Shown here: positions 10,838 to 23,264 of the stretch, piece by piece
How the letters are laid out: each line of letters opens with the position of its first letter
Numbering within the stretch: the first letter of the stretch is position 1
DNA from: Gyromitra esculenta
Lineage: Eukaryota; Ascomycota; Pezizomycetes; Pezizales; Discinaceae
Direction: 5' to 3'
Length of the DNA: 64,000 nt
Assembly (NCBI GenBank): GCA_038503075.1
Contig: JBCAML010000007.1
Span: forward strand, 1,054,001-1,118,000
Position numbers and translations under genes: made by a program
The notes under the pieces: model-generated
Database searches by the model: none
The model's input: the letters and a program-made list of their open reading frames with translations, nothing else
What the model was told of the DNA's origin: nothing

Positions 10838-13800
10838 TAACCGGTTTCTATTGATATTTTTCTATTCTTTCTTCCCGTTTTTTGTATTTTGTACTTTTGT
10901 TAACTTTGCTGTTTTAATTGTTTGGCAAGCGCTGTTTTATTATTCCCTGGATCGCCTCTTTTGTTCCTTTCACGGCGTCCGACAAGGGGGGTAAAGGAGT
11001 AAAGGTTGGGCTTTATACTTGGTGTAGGTGGTGGAAGTGGACGTTTTAAATGTATTGATTTTCTTGGATATCGAAACGGATACAGCGGATACACGGAAGA
11101 TATTGATGGCAACTCTTATATCCTGAATTCTGAGGAAATTGCGGTGTGATATAGAATTCTACTCTCTTGCCTGAAAAGGAACCCATCAAGCCATTAAGCC
11201 CTTGTTTCCAAGCCACGAGTGATCACCTATGATACAACTAGAAAGACGGCAAAACCATCCCGAACATCACAATTTTCATCCACGCTCCCTTTATCATACC
11301 TTTCCAACACTTTTCGATCAATCCCAACACTTGGTTTTACATTCCCGGTTATTCGCTAGTGAGGCCCATACTATCGCGCAGGGGATAAAAGCCCCCACCC
11401 GGCCCCTTCCATTCTCTCTTTCCTCCTCGTCAACCAGGCCAGTTGCTTATGGTGCTCTCTCTCTTTTGCTACGTACGAGGGGTGATCCCACCAGCGCTGG
11501 TCTAAGACGACCACCTATGGTCCTCTCGCTGTTACTTCATTAAGAGCAGTGGCAACCAGCGTCATTGGTTTGCGTCTCTACTTTTCGGTTTACCCCTCAA
11601 GAAAATTACTTCTTTCTATCGGGGGCTTACTTCTTATCAATTGCTTGGGCTCTACCGAGACATCGAAAAAAAAATATTGTCACCGGGCTGTTCGTATCTC
11701 TCAACAGCTTAAGCGAAAGTTTTGTTGATTACACGAGCAGAAGTTCGGGACGTGGAGATTTGGAAGGGTTTGGTTCATCTGTTCAGCATACATGTAGTTA
11801 ATGACCCAGCTCCGAAGATGGAGATACCTCCCTCGCTATTCCACACCATAACCAGCTTCTCAGCCATCAACATCTTACACTCCAATCCTCCATCTTCGGC
11901 CATTCTACTCTAACCCCATCTTCATGCTGGTGACAATACGGTGGAAAATTTTAAACGTTAATGTGAGTAAGCGGAAGTCAGTCAGAGATGATGAAAGATA
12001 GTGAAAATTGATGAGAGGTGATGGGATTTGGTGGATTTTAGTGGAGTTATCGAGAGCTGACAAAGTAGTCGACTGCTGATAATTTTTAGGAAATAAAGGA
12101 ACAGCAGAGAGCCAAAGCACCTCCTCAACCTCTCTCTCCCCCCCCCCGGTGATGCCGACAGTCATCAAAATATCCAAGAAATGATCACGGGGGAGCCCAT
12201 GGCTCAAAACCCGAGCCTTAAAAAGCAATCAGGTAGAGAATTTTTACGGCTTGCAAACCGTGCCAGACTATGCACTGCGCTCTGTTATCGAATACCAGAT
12301 GTGAACTGCGAAGCCCGCCGCTCCGCGTCCCACGCCCTTACCGTGGGATACAGTAGCAGCAAACCTTCAGCTAAAACCGCTGAAAGATTCAACCTCCATA
12401 AACCCCGAGCGATATAGAAACAGAAGAGCTTAAAAACAAGACGATATGTGACTTTGATGGCATACTGGTCTGAAAACATTGATGGAGTCAAATCGTTTCT
12501 GAAGGTAATACATTGCTTAAGTCTTGGATGGCCACCTAACCCGCCTGCTCATATTAGATTTGATAATAGGATGGTAGATTATAAAAGCACCTCCGAAGAA
12601 GAGTCTTGTTTGTTGTGCGCTCCTCAACGAAAGATTATCCCCCCTTCAACCTATCGTAACTCCAAATACCATTAGCACAGCAGGAAGATACAGCCTAGCC
12701 AGTTTACCAATGGAATTCTGGGTTTCTCAAGAGGCGGTGTGAATACCCCGCTAGTTGGGAGTTGGGATGAAGCGCAATAGAGGGCAATATAAATGGACGA
12801 ACACTAACAAAAGTTGGTAGGACTTGACACGCGAGTGACTATATGTGATCAAGATCACGAAGTGGCTTGGCATTTAACGACATCCCTTCAACAATCCTTC
12901 CAGAAAATCCTTAATCATACAAAAATTCTTAATTTATACCGGAATATTTCATTTTAGACTAAATACTCTAGGCCTCGACACCTCCACGATCGCGTTGCGC
13001 GGACTCGTTCAGTCTCGACGTTCAAACTTCAAGAGATACCGGAGGAACTATGTAGATTGGGATTAGAAGCTAAACCAGCGCATTCGAAAAAGGGTATTGG
13101 TATGCTTATAGATAGAGAAATTCAACATAACTACAAGGATATCTCAAGTTACTTCTAAATAAACAAATTTCATAGCCGAGATGCTAAGACAGAGGTGAGT
13201 GGACCAGCGGATAAGAAACCCCACAAATAAACGTCGCTTTATCCACGGTGGGACGGCTGTGAGGCTTTTATCCAAGAGGAAGCAGCCATCGAAAGCATGT
13301 TACCCAATGCCCACTCCGCACAAAATATAGGATTCCGAGCATGCCAATTCCCTGCTAGATAGTGCTCTGCCAGATTTAAAGCCATAAAAAGGACCCCACT
13401 ACATAGCGATTGAACTCCACAAGGAAGATACCTTCTAGCCATTCTTAACGTGAGGGCCACTACGACAGCAAATCACTCCACTTGACAGCCTGTGAGGAGT
13501 CAGGGGTTAGTCAAGTTGCTCCTCCCTACGCAAGCTATGTGGATACTATCGGTGGAACACTACCCCACACAGCTATTCAGAGCGAATGAAGATACGGTTA
13601 CACGAGCTTTAAGCATAATTAAGACTCGCCAGGCTACTACTCGACTACAGAACACATACAGTCATCCACGTGGCAGCGGCGAATCCTGTCTGATGGCGAG
13701 TAGGGAATTGGCCCAAACCCCTGTTCGCCATTAGACAAGATTCGCCGTCACCCCGTGAGCGACTGTACCGATGTCCATAAAAGCTATCATAGTGCCACTT

Positions 13801-15510
13801 GACAGACTCACCGATAATCACCTTTTTAATAAGCGGGCTATAGGATGTACCACTATCGCCTCAAGGACTATAGGCTACATCTTAAGATAGCGATAGTAGG
13901 GCATATAGGGATGAATATTACAAAGTAAACCAGAATCCGACGAGACAACTGCTTTTATGGAGGGTAATAGATAAGTTTAAGACGATGGCTGCAAAACGTC
14001 GACTAATATGAAAGCCGTCCAGGGGATCCGAGTTCTATACAGTCAATTACCTGGCGTTAGGATTCTCGAAGCTTGGGTCTTAAATTATATCCCATTATAC
14101 TTCCTAATAAAACGCAAGACTATCACCGGACGATTTATAGAGCTATAGTATACAGCTATCAACGACTTCCACACTACAAGCCAAAAGCAAGGGAGCTATT
14201 ATCAACAATGAATTAAAGTTTCTCCACATCAAGGTAGTAATTGCCCAAGGTTCATCGTTTCAATCGTATCACTAAGATCATACAGGCAATGAGAAAACTG
14301 GCATCCATGGCGGTCGTTATCCAGCGGTAATTGCCTCAGAAAAATACGGTGATGTAAAGCGTGGGTGTTTCGAATAGCAGCAGAAAGGATGCACAATATA
14401 GGAGCGCTAACCGCCAAAAACCCTTCTCCTGACCGCATAGTCACGCCCTTATAATTTAGCAAAGGAGATTCAATATAGGTACGGTGAAAATTTAAACCGC
14501 GATAGAACAAATTTCGGAAAGAAACCAGAATAGGACGAGTGAGACGTTGGAGCCAGTCTAATGGCTGATCAAATTCAAGGGGCTGGTGGGAAGCGAGCCT
14601 AGACTATGCTTTTGGCCTTCCCTCGAACCGAGCTTAGTTTATCAACCCACAAAAATAATTAAAGATCGACGTGTCCTGAGGGCTTTTCCAGGATAAGCAC
14701 CTTCCTTTTGGAACATTGATAAGCTAAGGGGGGGTATACCACTGATCACCATTGCAACTGGAAAGAGATATTTACCCGGTAGTTGACACAATACGCGAAA
14801 ACAGTTATATCCCGAATGGATCATAAAAATCCCTTGTTAATATAATGGTTTCTAAAGATTCATAGCGTCTACTGAAATACCAAATAACTATACGAGTGAT
14901 CTTCCATGACATAGATAGATCTATGTATCCTACCCAACTCAACGTTCAAGCCGTATGTCACCATATTAGGACTAGTTGTAAAGTGAAAATTTTTATTCCT
15001 CAACACTTGGAAGGCGATGGATGTCCTTTCTGAAAACTCGTTAGTATTTACCCCATGTTGAACTACTACAGGTTTTTGCGGAAATTCTCAACTCACCCAC
15101 AAAAAAGATCTTCGACAGCACAATCCAACGTAGTGTAACAGTTGACACTCGTCACTCCCGTTGCTATGTACACGGGAGAGATCGGGATTGTATTCCCCGT
15201 ATCGGGTTAGGTAACTTGGCGATATTTCTTTTTCACTCTCTTGCTGACAATAAGGCATATTTGTTTATTTGGTGAAACGGCAGGTATTACACAAGCCCCA
15301 CTAATATATTTACTAATACCGGATTTACATGTATGCTTTAGTACTTCATTTTTTTTTCATCGAGAAATCGAACTACATGCACCGAGGTTTATAAAGTAGA
15401 CGATTTCAATTTAAATCAACTACATGTAATGAAATAGAGAACCCAACTCCCCACGTAATTGCTTCTTAGAATCTTCTCTTCACAAGATAAAAACAGTCTG
15501 CTACACTGAC
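10838..15510. other. gene-free region with palindromic repeat
   Basis: No gene could be supported over about 4.7 kb. The first ~100 bp after 10838 is T-rich and is probably the arl3 3' UTR. Short open frames occur but none has recognisable domains or coding-like composition. The region holds the palindrome at 13678-13746 and TACATGTA sites at 11789, 15326 and 15421. It appears to be decayed intergenic DNA. Confidence 0.55.
13678..13746. repeat. hairpin palindrome, 26-bp arms, transition-only mismatches
   Basis: Arm 13678-13703 (GGCGAATCCTGTCTGATGGC...) matches the reverse complement of 13721-13746 at 22 of 26 positions, with a 17-bp loop. The four differences are C/T, G/A, G/A and T/C, all transitions. 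Weaker matching may extend outward (ACGTGGCAGC against ACGGGGTGAC). It is consistent with a snap-back MITE or the centre of a small inverted-repeat element after RIP-like mutation. Confidence 0.75.
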
Positions 15511-15834
15511 CTATTCACTCCAACCGTTCCTAATCCTCTTCAACAGAAGTGATAGCTCTACACCGCCCCTGACAGTGGGCTCATAGAAAATAGCTATAAC
15601 TGCGTAGGTAAATCCTAAACCTTTAAGCTCGCACTCGGCGTTCATATGGGTGAAAACAGCATTTATGTAGTCCAGGGTGGGTTTGATAAAGGTGCGGAGA
15701 AAATCAAGGCCGTTGCGCACCGGAGTACTCATTCCATAAATTTGAAAGGAATTATGTGTGATCGAGCCTTCAGCCCAACCGTTTGAGGTTTTGAGAGTAA
15801 CAAACACCTGGATATCCAATACGTTCGGATACAT
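15511..15834 (-). CDS. hypothetical protein, weakly supported
   Basis: An uninterrupted 107-codon frame reading leftward from an ATG at 15834. The inferred protein has balanced composition with alternating hydrophobic and polar residues (for example LDIQVFVTLKTSNGWAEG and FYEPTVRGGVELSLLL), unlike the low-complexity frames around it. An upstream ATG at 15935 in another frame would encode a hydrophobic segment (FWFCLLLTIVLGH) that could be a signal anchor if an intron joined the two, but I could not find a clean splice pair. No family is recognised. It may be a small orphan gene, a decayed gene fragment or chance. Confidence 0.22.
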   Translation of the reverse strand: MYPNVLDIQVFVTLKTSNGWAEGSITHNSFQIYGMSTPVRNGLDFLRTFIKPTLDYINAVFTHMNAECELKGLGFTYAVIAIFYEPTVRGGVELSLLLKRIRNGWSE

Positions 15835-16633
15835 CCCCCGAGTGACCTAGCACAATAGTCAACAGGAGACAAAACCAAAACGAGTGTAATTTTGGACCCA
15901 CATCCTCGTGAGTAGATGAAGAGGGAGTAAGCGCCATTCAAACACTATTCACTTCGTATCTCAGTACAGATTCGATACCACCAGATGCCTGAATAATATT
16001 CATGAAAAGCTTACGAGTGCAGGATTAGATAAGAGCCAAGATAACCCAACTACTGGGTCAACAAAGATATAAGATTTGGTTTCTAGAAACCGAAGTTCTG
16101 GAGTGACGCTAAAGTTTGACGGTGTCGTTAATGGGATCTGTAGATAGCTGTGCCGGCTGCGCTGGTTGCCTGGTTGATGTTGAGATAGTGTTATTTCTTG
16201 GCAAGTTTGCTGTAAAATCTTATCTTATCTCATCTCGTGATTGAAATACTAATTAAGCGAAACACTCAACTAGAAAAACTCACATCAAGACCCTTGTATG
16301 CAACCCGTTTTCCAACTAGTATTTTAAGGGAGACAATCGCGCCCGGATCATCTTTTTTTTTCCATAATTATGCCGCAGTCAGAAAAATTCCATGCCCAGC
16401 CAGCTCGTAACGAGTTATAATTTTCAGTAATTATTAATCAAAGCTCTCATGATTCTTAGATATCATGTTTACAGACATAAAAGGCAGGTTTTGTAGCCGT
16501 TGGTTAGCCCCGCCTAACGTGGCCGGCACTCTCAAGAAACTTCTTCCTTGGGCTTATTGAAAATCCCTTCTTCTCCAAGCACTGATTCGTTCCGGTAGGT
16601 CTAGATATTCATGGTTAAGCTAGTAGAACAACT
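15835..16633. other. intergenic, nothing recognised
   Basis: AT-rich sequence between two weak coding candidates. It has a GATA-rich patch around 16215-16240 (TTATCTTATCTCATCTC) but no gene, RNA or repeat that I can identify. Confidence 0.4.
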
Positions 16634-16780
16634 ATGGCATCTCTTTCATCATTGATTCGTCGGAAGTTCTGCCTCATCAAGGCAGGCGAGGATAAGTTCC
16701 CCTTTCTGCCATCGTATCAGCTCAGTGCAACATTTTCTCAGGCTCCGAGCGAAGTGGATCCGATACCTATCATTTTTATG
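16634..16780 (+). other. exon-like 49-codon frame ending in a canonical splice donor
   Basis: ATG at 16634 opens 49 codons with protein-like composition (begins MASLSSLIRRKFCLIKAGED). The stop TAA overlaps a perfect donor, GTAAGT at 16780-16785, so the frame could be a first exon. The start is basic and Ser-rich, as in a mitochondrial or signal sequence. I found no convincing second exon downstream, so this may be a remnant or chance. Confidence 0.15.
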
Positions 16781-19700
16781 TAAGTTGCGGAAAGATGAAC
16801 AGCGTATTCACACTTGGCTAGCCATAAGTCGGTTAGAGCTGGAAAACGCTAACAGCTATATATAGCAATTCGATGTTTAGTAAACATTTAGATCCGTTTG
16901 TAACTCGAATACGTACTAATAGCTTTTGGGATAATATTTGGTTCGACCAATCACTGTCATAGTCTTAGCTTTCTGCCTCCTTCAGCTGCCTTCAAGTCCC
17001 AGCTTCCTAAACTGGAAATAAATTGTTAGGTTAGCTAGTGAGCAACTATGGGTCTCGGATGTAAAGACTACATGACCTTTATTAAATAAAAAATGTATCT
17101 CCTTCCTTCCAACATCGGCCCATGTAAGGGTCCTTACAACCAAAAAAAAAAAAGACCTACATCTAATTTGCATTCGCTCCCCGTAAGTCCTGATAAGTTC
17201 CTAGTATAAGAGAAGCTCTTTTGGGAAAATTAGCTCCACATACCATTTCACAATCACCCATAGGGTGACCACGAATCTTGACAAGCAGGGATTTTTGGCC
17301 AATAGATGGTTAACTAGAATTAGCTCTGTACCCAAACGTACCGTGAAAACCCCTGATCACCGTCAGTCGTTGTCATCCCGCGAGTGAGTGTGATGCATCT
17401 CAGGGCACAGGACAGAGGGCTGGAGTCCCGAAGCTATGGTACCGGTAACAAGGGAGTAATCGGAAAACGGGAGCATACGGCATGGAGGTTGGTCAAGGAA
17501 TACGTTACCTAGAATAAGAGGTCGTCCCCTTGCATAAACCCTCATGAAACATACCTTGAAACGTGAAACGAAGATTCTCCTATCAACGTAAGAAGTCGAT
17601 GAACTACGCCAGCCCTTGGATAGGTTCGGTAGAATCTACCTCGCACATCATCAGTTTTCGTATTTTTATCCCCAAGTCCCCAAGATCTAGAGAACCCGTG
17701 ATAGGTAGCGTCCTACCGGCATCTGATGCAATCGAAGCCAGCCCAAGACATTCCAAACGCCAGCACAGATGACCTCAACTCCACCCAATTCTATCTAGAT
17801 CCTTCATCCCTTTCATCTTGCGTAACCCAGACAGCATATGACCGATCCTCCCGACGTCAAAATACCCATCAGCAGTTGAGCGGCCCTACCATTCCCAGCC
17901 AACAAAATCCCAGCGAGGAAAAGCAGCGATTCTTCGGGATGGCGCCTCAAGCAAATGCCTCGCTTGCACAAATATCACCTTGGACATCAAGTTACATACG
18001 GAGGGCATGTACATGCTGTTGCGATGCTGACGTCCTACTAGCTCATCCAATCCCACGGGAGAGCACCATTGTCCAAGAGGTAAAGTCTTCAAAATCGTAA
18101 CCTACTAGCGTCTTGTCTAGAAAATTTATATTTAGCCAACTGATCGGGCATCACCCGGTCAGTGTGTCGCCAAGAAAACCAACGGTACGGTTGAAGTCGC
18201 CATATGCCAGCTTGCACAACACCACCACAGCCAGAAAACTGCCCCCATCGTTCCGCGACCGGATTAGATGGAAAAAATAAGGCAAGCGCGCGCACGAATC
18301 AAAGATGCATCTGACTCACTAGCTTTGCAATCGCTTGCCCAGGCGATGCATCGATCTTCAAAGTGGTATGTGCTCAGACAGAGAAAGATACCGGTCCGAA
18401 CGGTTGGTGCTAAAATAAGATGAGAACTCTGAACCATCCGAAAAAAATAACAGGGACTACGAGCTACATCATCGCACGCCATGATTAGTGTGGCACAGAA
18501 ACAAAAAAAAAAAATGATAAGAGGATCAAAAATCCACTGTCCATGGTGTTCCAGTCAAATTCAAAAGCCGTTATACATGGTGTGGAATTGAGTAGATATT
18601 GATTATGACGGTGTAGATACTGTAATTAGCCGTTCGCTCGTAATCACGAGATTCTTGGACTGCACTGTGTGGACGCAGCGAGGAACGAACATTCAGATCC
18701 GCAGAGGCATGGTGCGTATTATGATGCTAGCTGTGCATGTATCCATGCCGTTTGCTCCTGCATCTTAGAGCGGCGGTAAAATTAATTCTGGGAAGTTCAG
18801 GTATCACTTTACACAAAATACGCTTTTGTATCCACACAGGCTGTCACAAGGAAGCTCGTACCTTCGTTTTCCTCAAACCATCCTGACTACCGAGCTCACG
18901 AAAGTACCGTACCTTACCTTTGAAGCGAGAAACTCACGACAAACTCATTAAGGTACCAATAATAATTTTATTTATTTCGAACAACCAAAACTTAACCTCA
19001 TCCACCAAGAAATTTATTATTCACGTTCCTGAATCAATCAAGGGACTACGGAGCTTATCACCACCGTGTTAGATCTAATCGCGGATCTAGCCCAGATATC
19101 GGATCTAAGCGAACCAATTGAGGACTAAGCCGGATAGCTAAGCGAATGCCACCAGGTCAGAAATGACGTAGGCTCTCGGGCAGTTTCGTCCGAAAGCATC
19201 CAACATGGAAGCGACCCAAACAACGACTTTCTCTTTGCATATCACCGGACCCGGCTTTTTTGTTTCCAGTGGCTGAAATCTTTCTTTCTTCCCCGCGAAA
19301 GTCATCGTAGCCGTGCGCTTTGTATTAAATAAATGAATTTTTATATACATTTTGATGCACGTGTGTGGCCATCTGCGAAGTAATCCCCGTGGGGGTGCTG
19401 CCTAAATGTGATTTATTGGGTTCTGTACGGATATATTCTGATTCTCATCTTCGAATTACGATTGGAAACGAGTGGGGACACGGGTCGTGTTAAACTGATC
19501 GCGAGAAGTCGCGGGAAATTTCTAGGCTTATGATCTCATGGTCAATTACAGTAGTTGACCATACGTTATTTCATTGTATACGCCGCCTGCTAATAGCAAT
19601 ACTGGGTGGTGGTCGTGATACTTTGATGGTGTGGCCGCTATGGTGTTGCTAATGTCGTACCTTTTTTGGAATAAGTAGCTCTAAATCCAATAAATAGCGT

Positions 19701-22080
19701 GGGGGGGAATCTACAAGGATCCGGGGGTGCGGAACCCTTGCCACGACAAGCGTCATTCATAATTTGTTTCTTATTAGAGCAAAGAACGACGATGAAACAT
19801 CACCCATCTTATACCATGAGATTGCCATCTTCAACACGTTTAATATAAGTTTATCGGTTGCGAACAGTAGATACATTCTAACCGTGATTGAGAGATACTT
19901 TATGTACATACATTGAGTGGAATTGCATTTCATATGGAACGGCTCGGGACTTCATTTCCAGGAATCTAACAATCCTTCGATCCTATAGCAGTATTTTTCT
20001 AAAAATTTTAGTGCTAGACTAGGCCTGGGAAAACAACCCCACTTTCTACTTCCGTCTTCACCGCGGAGGCCGGCGAAGAAATTGCCGAATATTGGCCCTC
20101 TTTTTTTTCTGTCCTGAAATATCGCGATTCGCGATGTGTAGCCTCGGTGCACGTCGATCATCTTCGGTCATGGCGGTTTGGCTCATTGGCAGGGGTTTGG
20201 TTCGCTCTTCGTATCCCAGCCACTAACTAATACCGCAAAAAGCAAAAACGCAGGAAACCCGACCACGAAAGCTTGTGTCGTTTTTGATGAGAGTTTGCCA
20301 AAGATACGTGCTTTTTTTGCAACAGTTTCTGAAATGTGCTGTTGTACATCCGCCACGTATGGTAGAGTGTCCGGCATCAGCTCGAGCCGGCCATAAGCGT
20401 ACATGTATTCAACAGAATGGTAAGTTAACCAGAGCTAAGTGTTCGTTCCGGGAGAATGCTTGTCTGCTTATTCCGTAAGCAGGGTTATCCCTTCAAAAAA
20501 AAAGATATTGGTGATAAATCTATCCCGTTTCGTGTGACAAGAAAACATAGATACCGGAACGAAGGGTCCTTCCCCACGATCTCAAATGGAACGCCGCCTG
20601 GCCTAACCCTACTCTCAACCGGACGGGGGAGCCTGAAAAAGAGCGGGGAGCCTCGACTTTTTAATGGATGGCTTGGTGCCATCTCTTAAAGACATGATCT
20701 ACCGGCTTGTATTTATCAAGATCCGACCCTGCCTTGTCCCTCACGATGATATTGCCTGCACCACGAAGTTATACGTGGATTAACATCTACCAAGGGGAGG
20801 GGGGGTTGTCTTCAAGACAGAAACAATATGAGGTGACCTATTTCCGGATGAACACCTTGCAGGCGGGTTCATCGGAGCATCTGAATTTAGGTCGGAGTAG
20901 TAGTACATCTATAGTATAAGATATTACCTTGAAGGTTCTGCGAAACTTTCGCATGCACCCTCGGTAGCAATACATAGGCTTGCGAAAGGGAAATTGATGG
21001 CCGAGAAACCAAAGGCCTGGAAAATTGAAGGGGGTACAGTAGGCAAAATGTATTTACGACTTGCACAATCATACCTGCACTAAGGAGGGAGGTGCATAGT
21101 GTGTATGTGAGCAGTGTGTCTGTTGGTGTGCCGTCGTCAATCTGAGAGGCGTTTTTTCGGACGGTTTCGGGTAGTGCAACCACTTAGCTAGTAGTTGAAG
21201 GCGAAGGGTGGCACGAGAAGAAACCGAGTTAACGATTATTGCGAAAGTGTAGGTTTCTTTCTTAGCTTTCAAGAAAGAGTTCACCGTGTGTGTATTGGGA
21301 AGCACACCTGGAAGCTACACTAGGTCGCTGACTAGTTCTTGCACCAGGTACGATACGCGCTAGCATGCAGGACCCTTTTTAAACACCGTAGCATGGTAAT
21401 CCAAAACAACAAAAGAAAAACACATTCTGTAGAGACGAGAACAAACACCACCTTGCTTCTCAAGCCGACCGAACAAACGATACCGTAATCCGTTGAGAGC
21501 GGCGGACCGCTAGCCGGAGTATTAATGGGGTAAAGAAGCGCGCCAAGAGCTCGTACATGCAGAAACACAACCGTAGAAAAGAGGCTAACGTTTCAAGATG
21601 TTGCCTGTCATTCGATCTGCTCTAAGCAATCCCATGTCCGTACCGAACGACACTGAAGACTGAGAATGTTGCTGTAGCGGACGTTCGATGGGAAGATAAA
21701 TATGACGCGTCTCCTACGGCCCTGTCCTCTGTTTTTTTACATAACCATCTTGCTGTCAGATTTAGTATAGCGAGCAAATTGATAACGTGCGTAACTGGTG
21801 TGTGTGATATGGACTGGAAATGTATAATTACATGTATCAATATTGAGCATTCTATTGCATTTCGGATCGCTCTTTTTACAGTTTGTTTAACCAAACAATG
21901 TCTCCCCAACACAAGGACAAGCTACCAAACTTTACCGTAACCACAACACAGTCCCAGAGTCTTCTTTCCTTTTTGCCCAGTTCCTTTTTGGTCCTTCTTT
22001 GCAGACCTCTGGAATTCCCATGTGGAGAGGTTGAAGATTGGGCCAAGAAAACGCTTCCCCAGAGGACTTAGCTTTCTCTA
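16781..22080. other. gene-free region
   Basis: Over 5 kb without a supportable gene. A 124-codon frame at 17726-18100 (+) is Ser/Gln-rich and overlaps antisense frames; I regard it as unproven. TACATGTA palindromes lie at 20400 and 21829. GGATCTA-type words recur around 19075-19110. There is no transposase, tRNA or rRNA signature. Confidence 0.5.
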
Positions 22081-23264
22081 CGGCTAACCGACCGCTCCTT
22101 CCTTAGCCTGCTTGCCGGTATAGCGCTCCTGGACAACTTGTTCACTCCTACCTGTATTTCCCTCCTTTTTGACAAAAGGGCCTGCTCATTCTCTCTCCAC
22201 CGCTCCTCTTCGCTCACTCGGCCTCTACTACCCAAATGCTTGCACCCTTCTAGACAGGAGCCACTCATCCGTGTTCTCCATCCCTTTTTCTTCTTCTCTC
22301 TCCTGCTGCCCTATTCTTCGCCTCTCTTCTCTCCTTGTCTTCCGTGGGCCTTCCCTCTCTACCCAACTTACCCCGTCAAGCAACCCCCCTTCGCTCGCTT
22401 GAATTCCCGCCTGTTCTTCCTGGTCCGTCGGCCGCCCTTCGCACCACCTCGATCCTTCCACTGAACCCACAAAACACCCCTCCACCCCTTCCCCCCTGTC
22501 CCTGTTGCATACGCACCCACAACTGCTTTACAACCACCGCTCTCAACCTCCACGGTCACCTTCTTCTTCACCATCCCCCTTGGCTGTGCTGTGGAAAAGC
22601 CCACCCACCTCACACCCATCTCTCCTTCGTATCTCTTCTTAACAATTGGCCGTCGAGGAAGTGGGATCGCCCCAGAAAATCTATTAACCAATACCATTCG
22701 TTCTATAATCCCCTTTGCCCACCCAATTAACGGCCTGACACGACAAGTCGAGTGGATACATCTCCCTCAGTCTACTCCCACATCAGGCTTTCTCTGTACT
22801 TGGGTCTTCTTTTGTCCTTTTGTCCTTTACCGTGTTTAGTCCTTCGATTCTTGTGAACATTTTGCCTTACTTTCTTTAATCTGATCTGAACCGGATTCTT
22901 GTGATCATACATCGCGGAGCGTCATTTCTTCCGAGAAAGAAAGGGGTTCGTTTATTTCTCTCCTGATCCCTCGTTCTTCAACTGTCTTATGATATGATGC
23001 CTTGAGCCACAAAATATCTACCAGCTTTCACCGGACACCTGTTCTCTCTCTTCATCGTGTTCACAAAGAAGCTCTTGGATAAGCGTTGATCGACTGACTC
23101 TTGTGCTTCGACCAATTTAATCAGACCCTGCCATCATATCTTCATTCCAAGCATTTCTAAACGACGATATCGGTAATATTTTCGCCCTTTAAGAGTTTGT
23201 ACAGTCTTCCCTCAAAACGACGTCCAATCCACCCTTCAACACCAAAGGCGGGGACCGCTCCAAT
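22081..23264 (+). promoter_or_regulatory. long pyrimidine-rich promoter/leader of the BNI4 homologue
   Basis: The + strand is strikingly C/T-rich from about 22140 to 22620, with repeated TTCTTC, CTCTCC and CCCTTC words, and again in patches up to the ATG at 23265. Long CT-rich leaders are typical of highly regulated polarity and cell-wall genes in filamentous ascomycetes. Several short upstream ATG frames are present, so the mRNA may carry uORFs or a leader intron. Exact transcription start is not visible. Confidence 0.45.
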
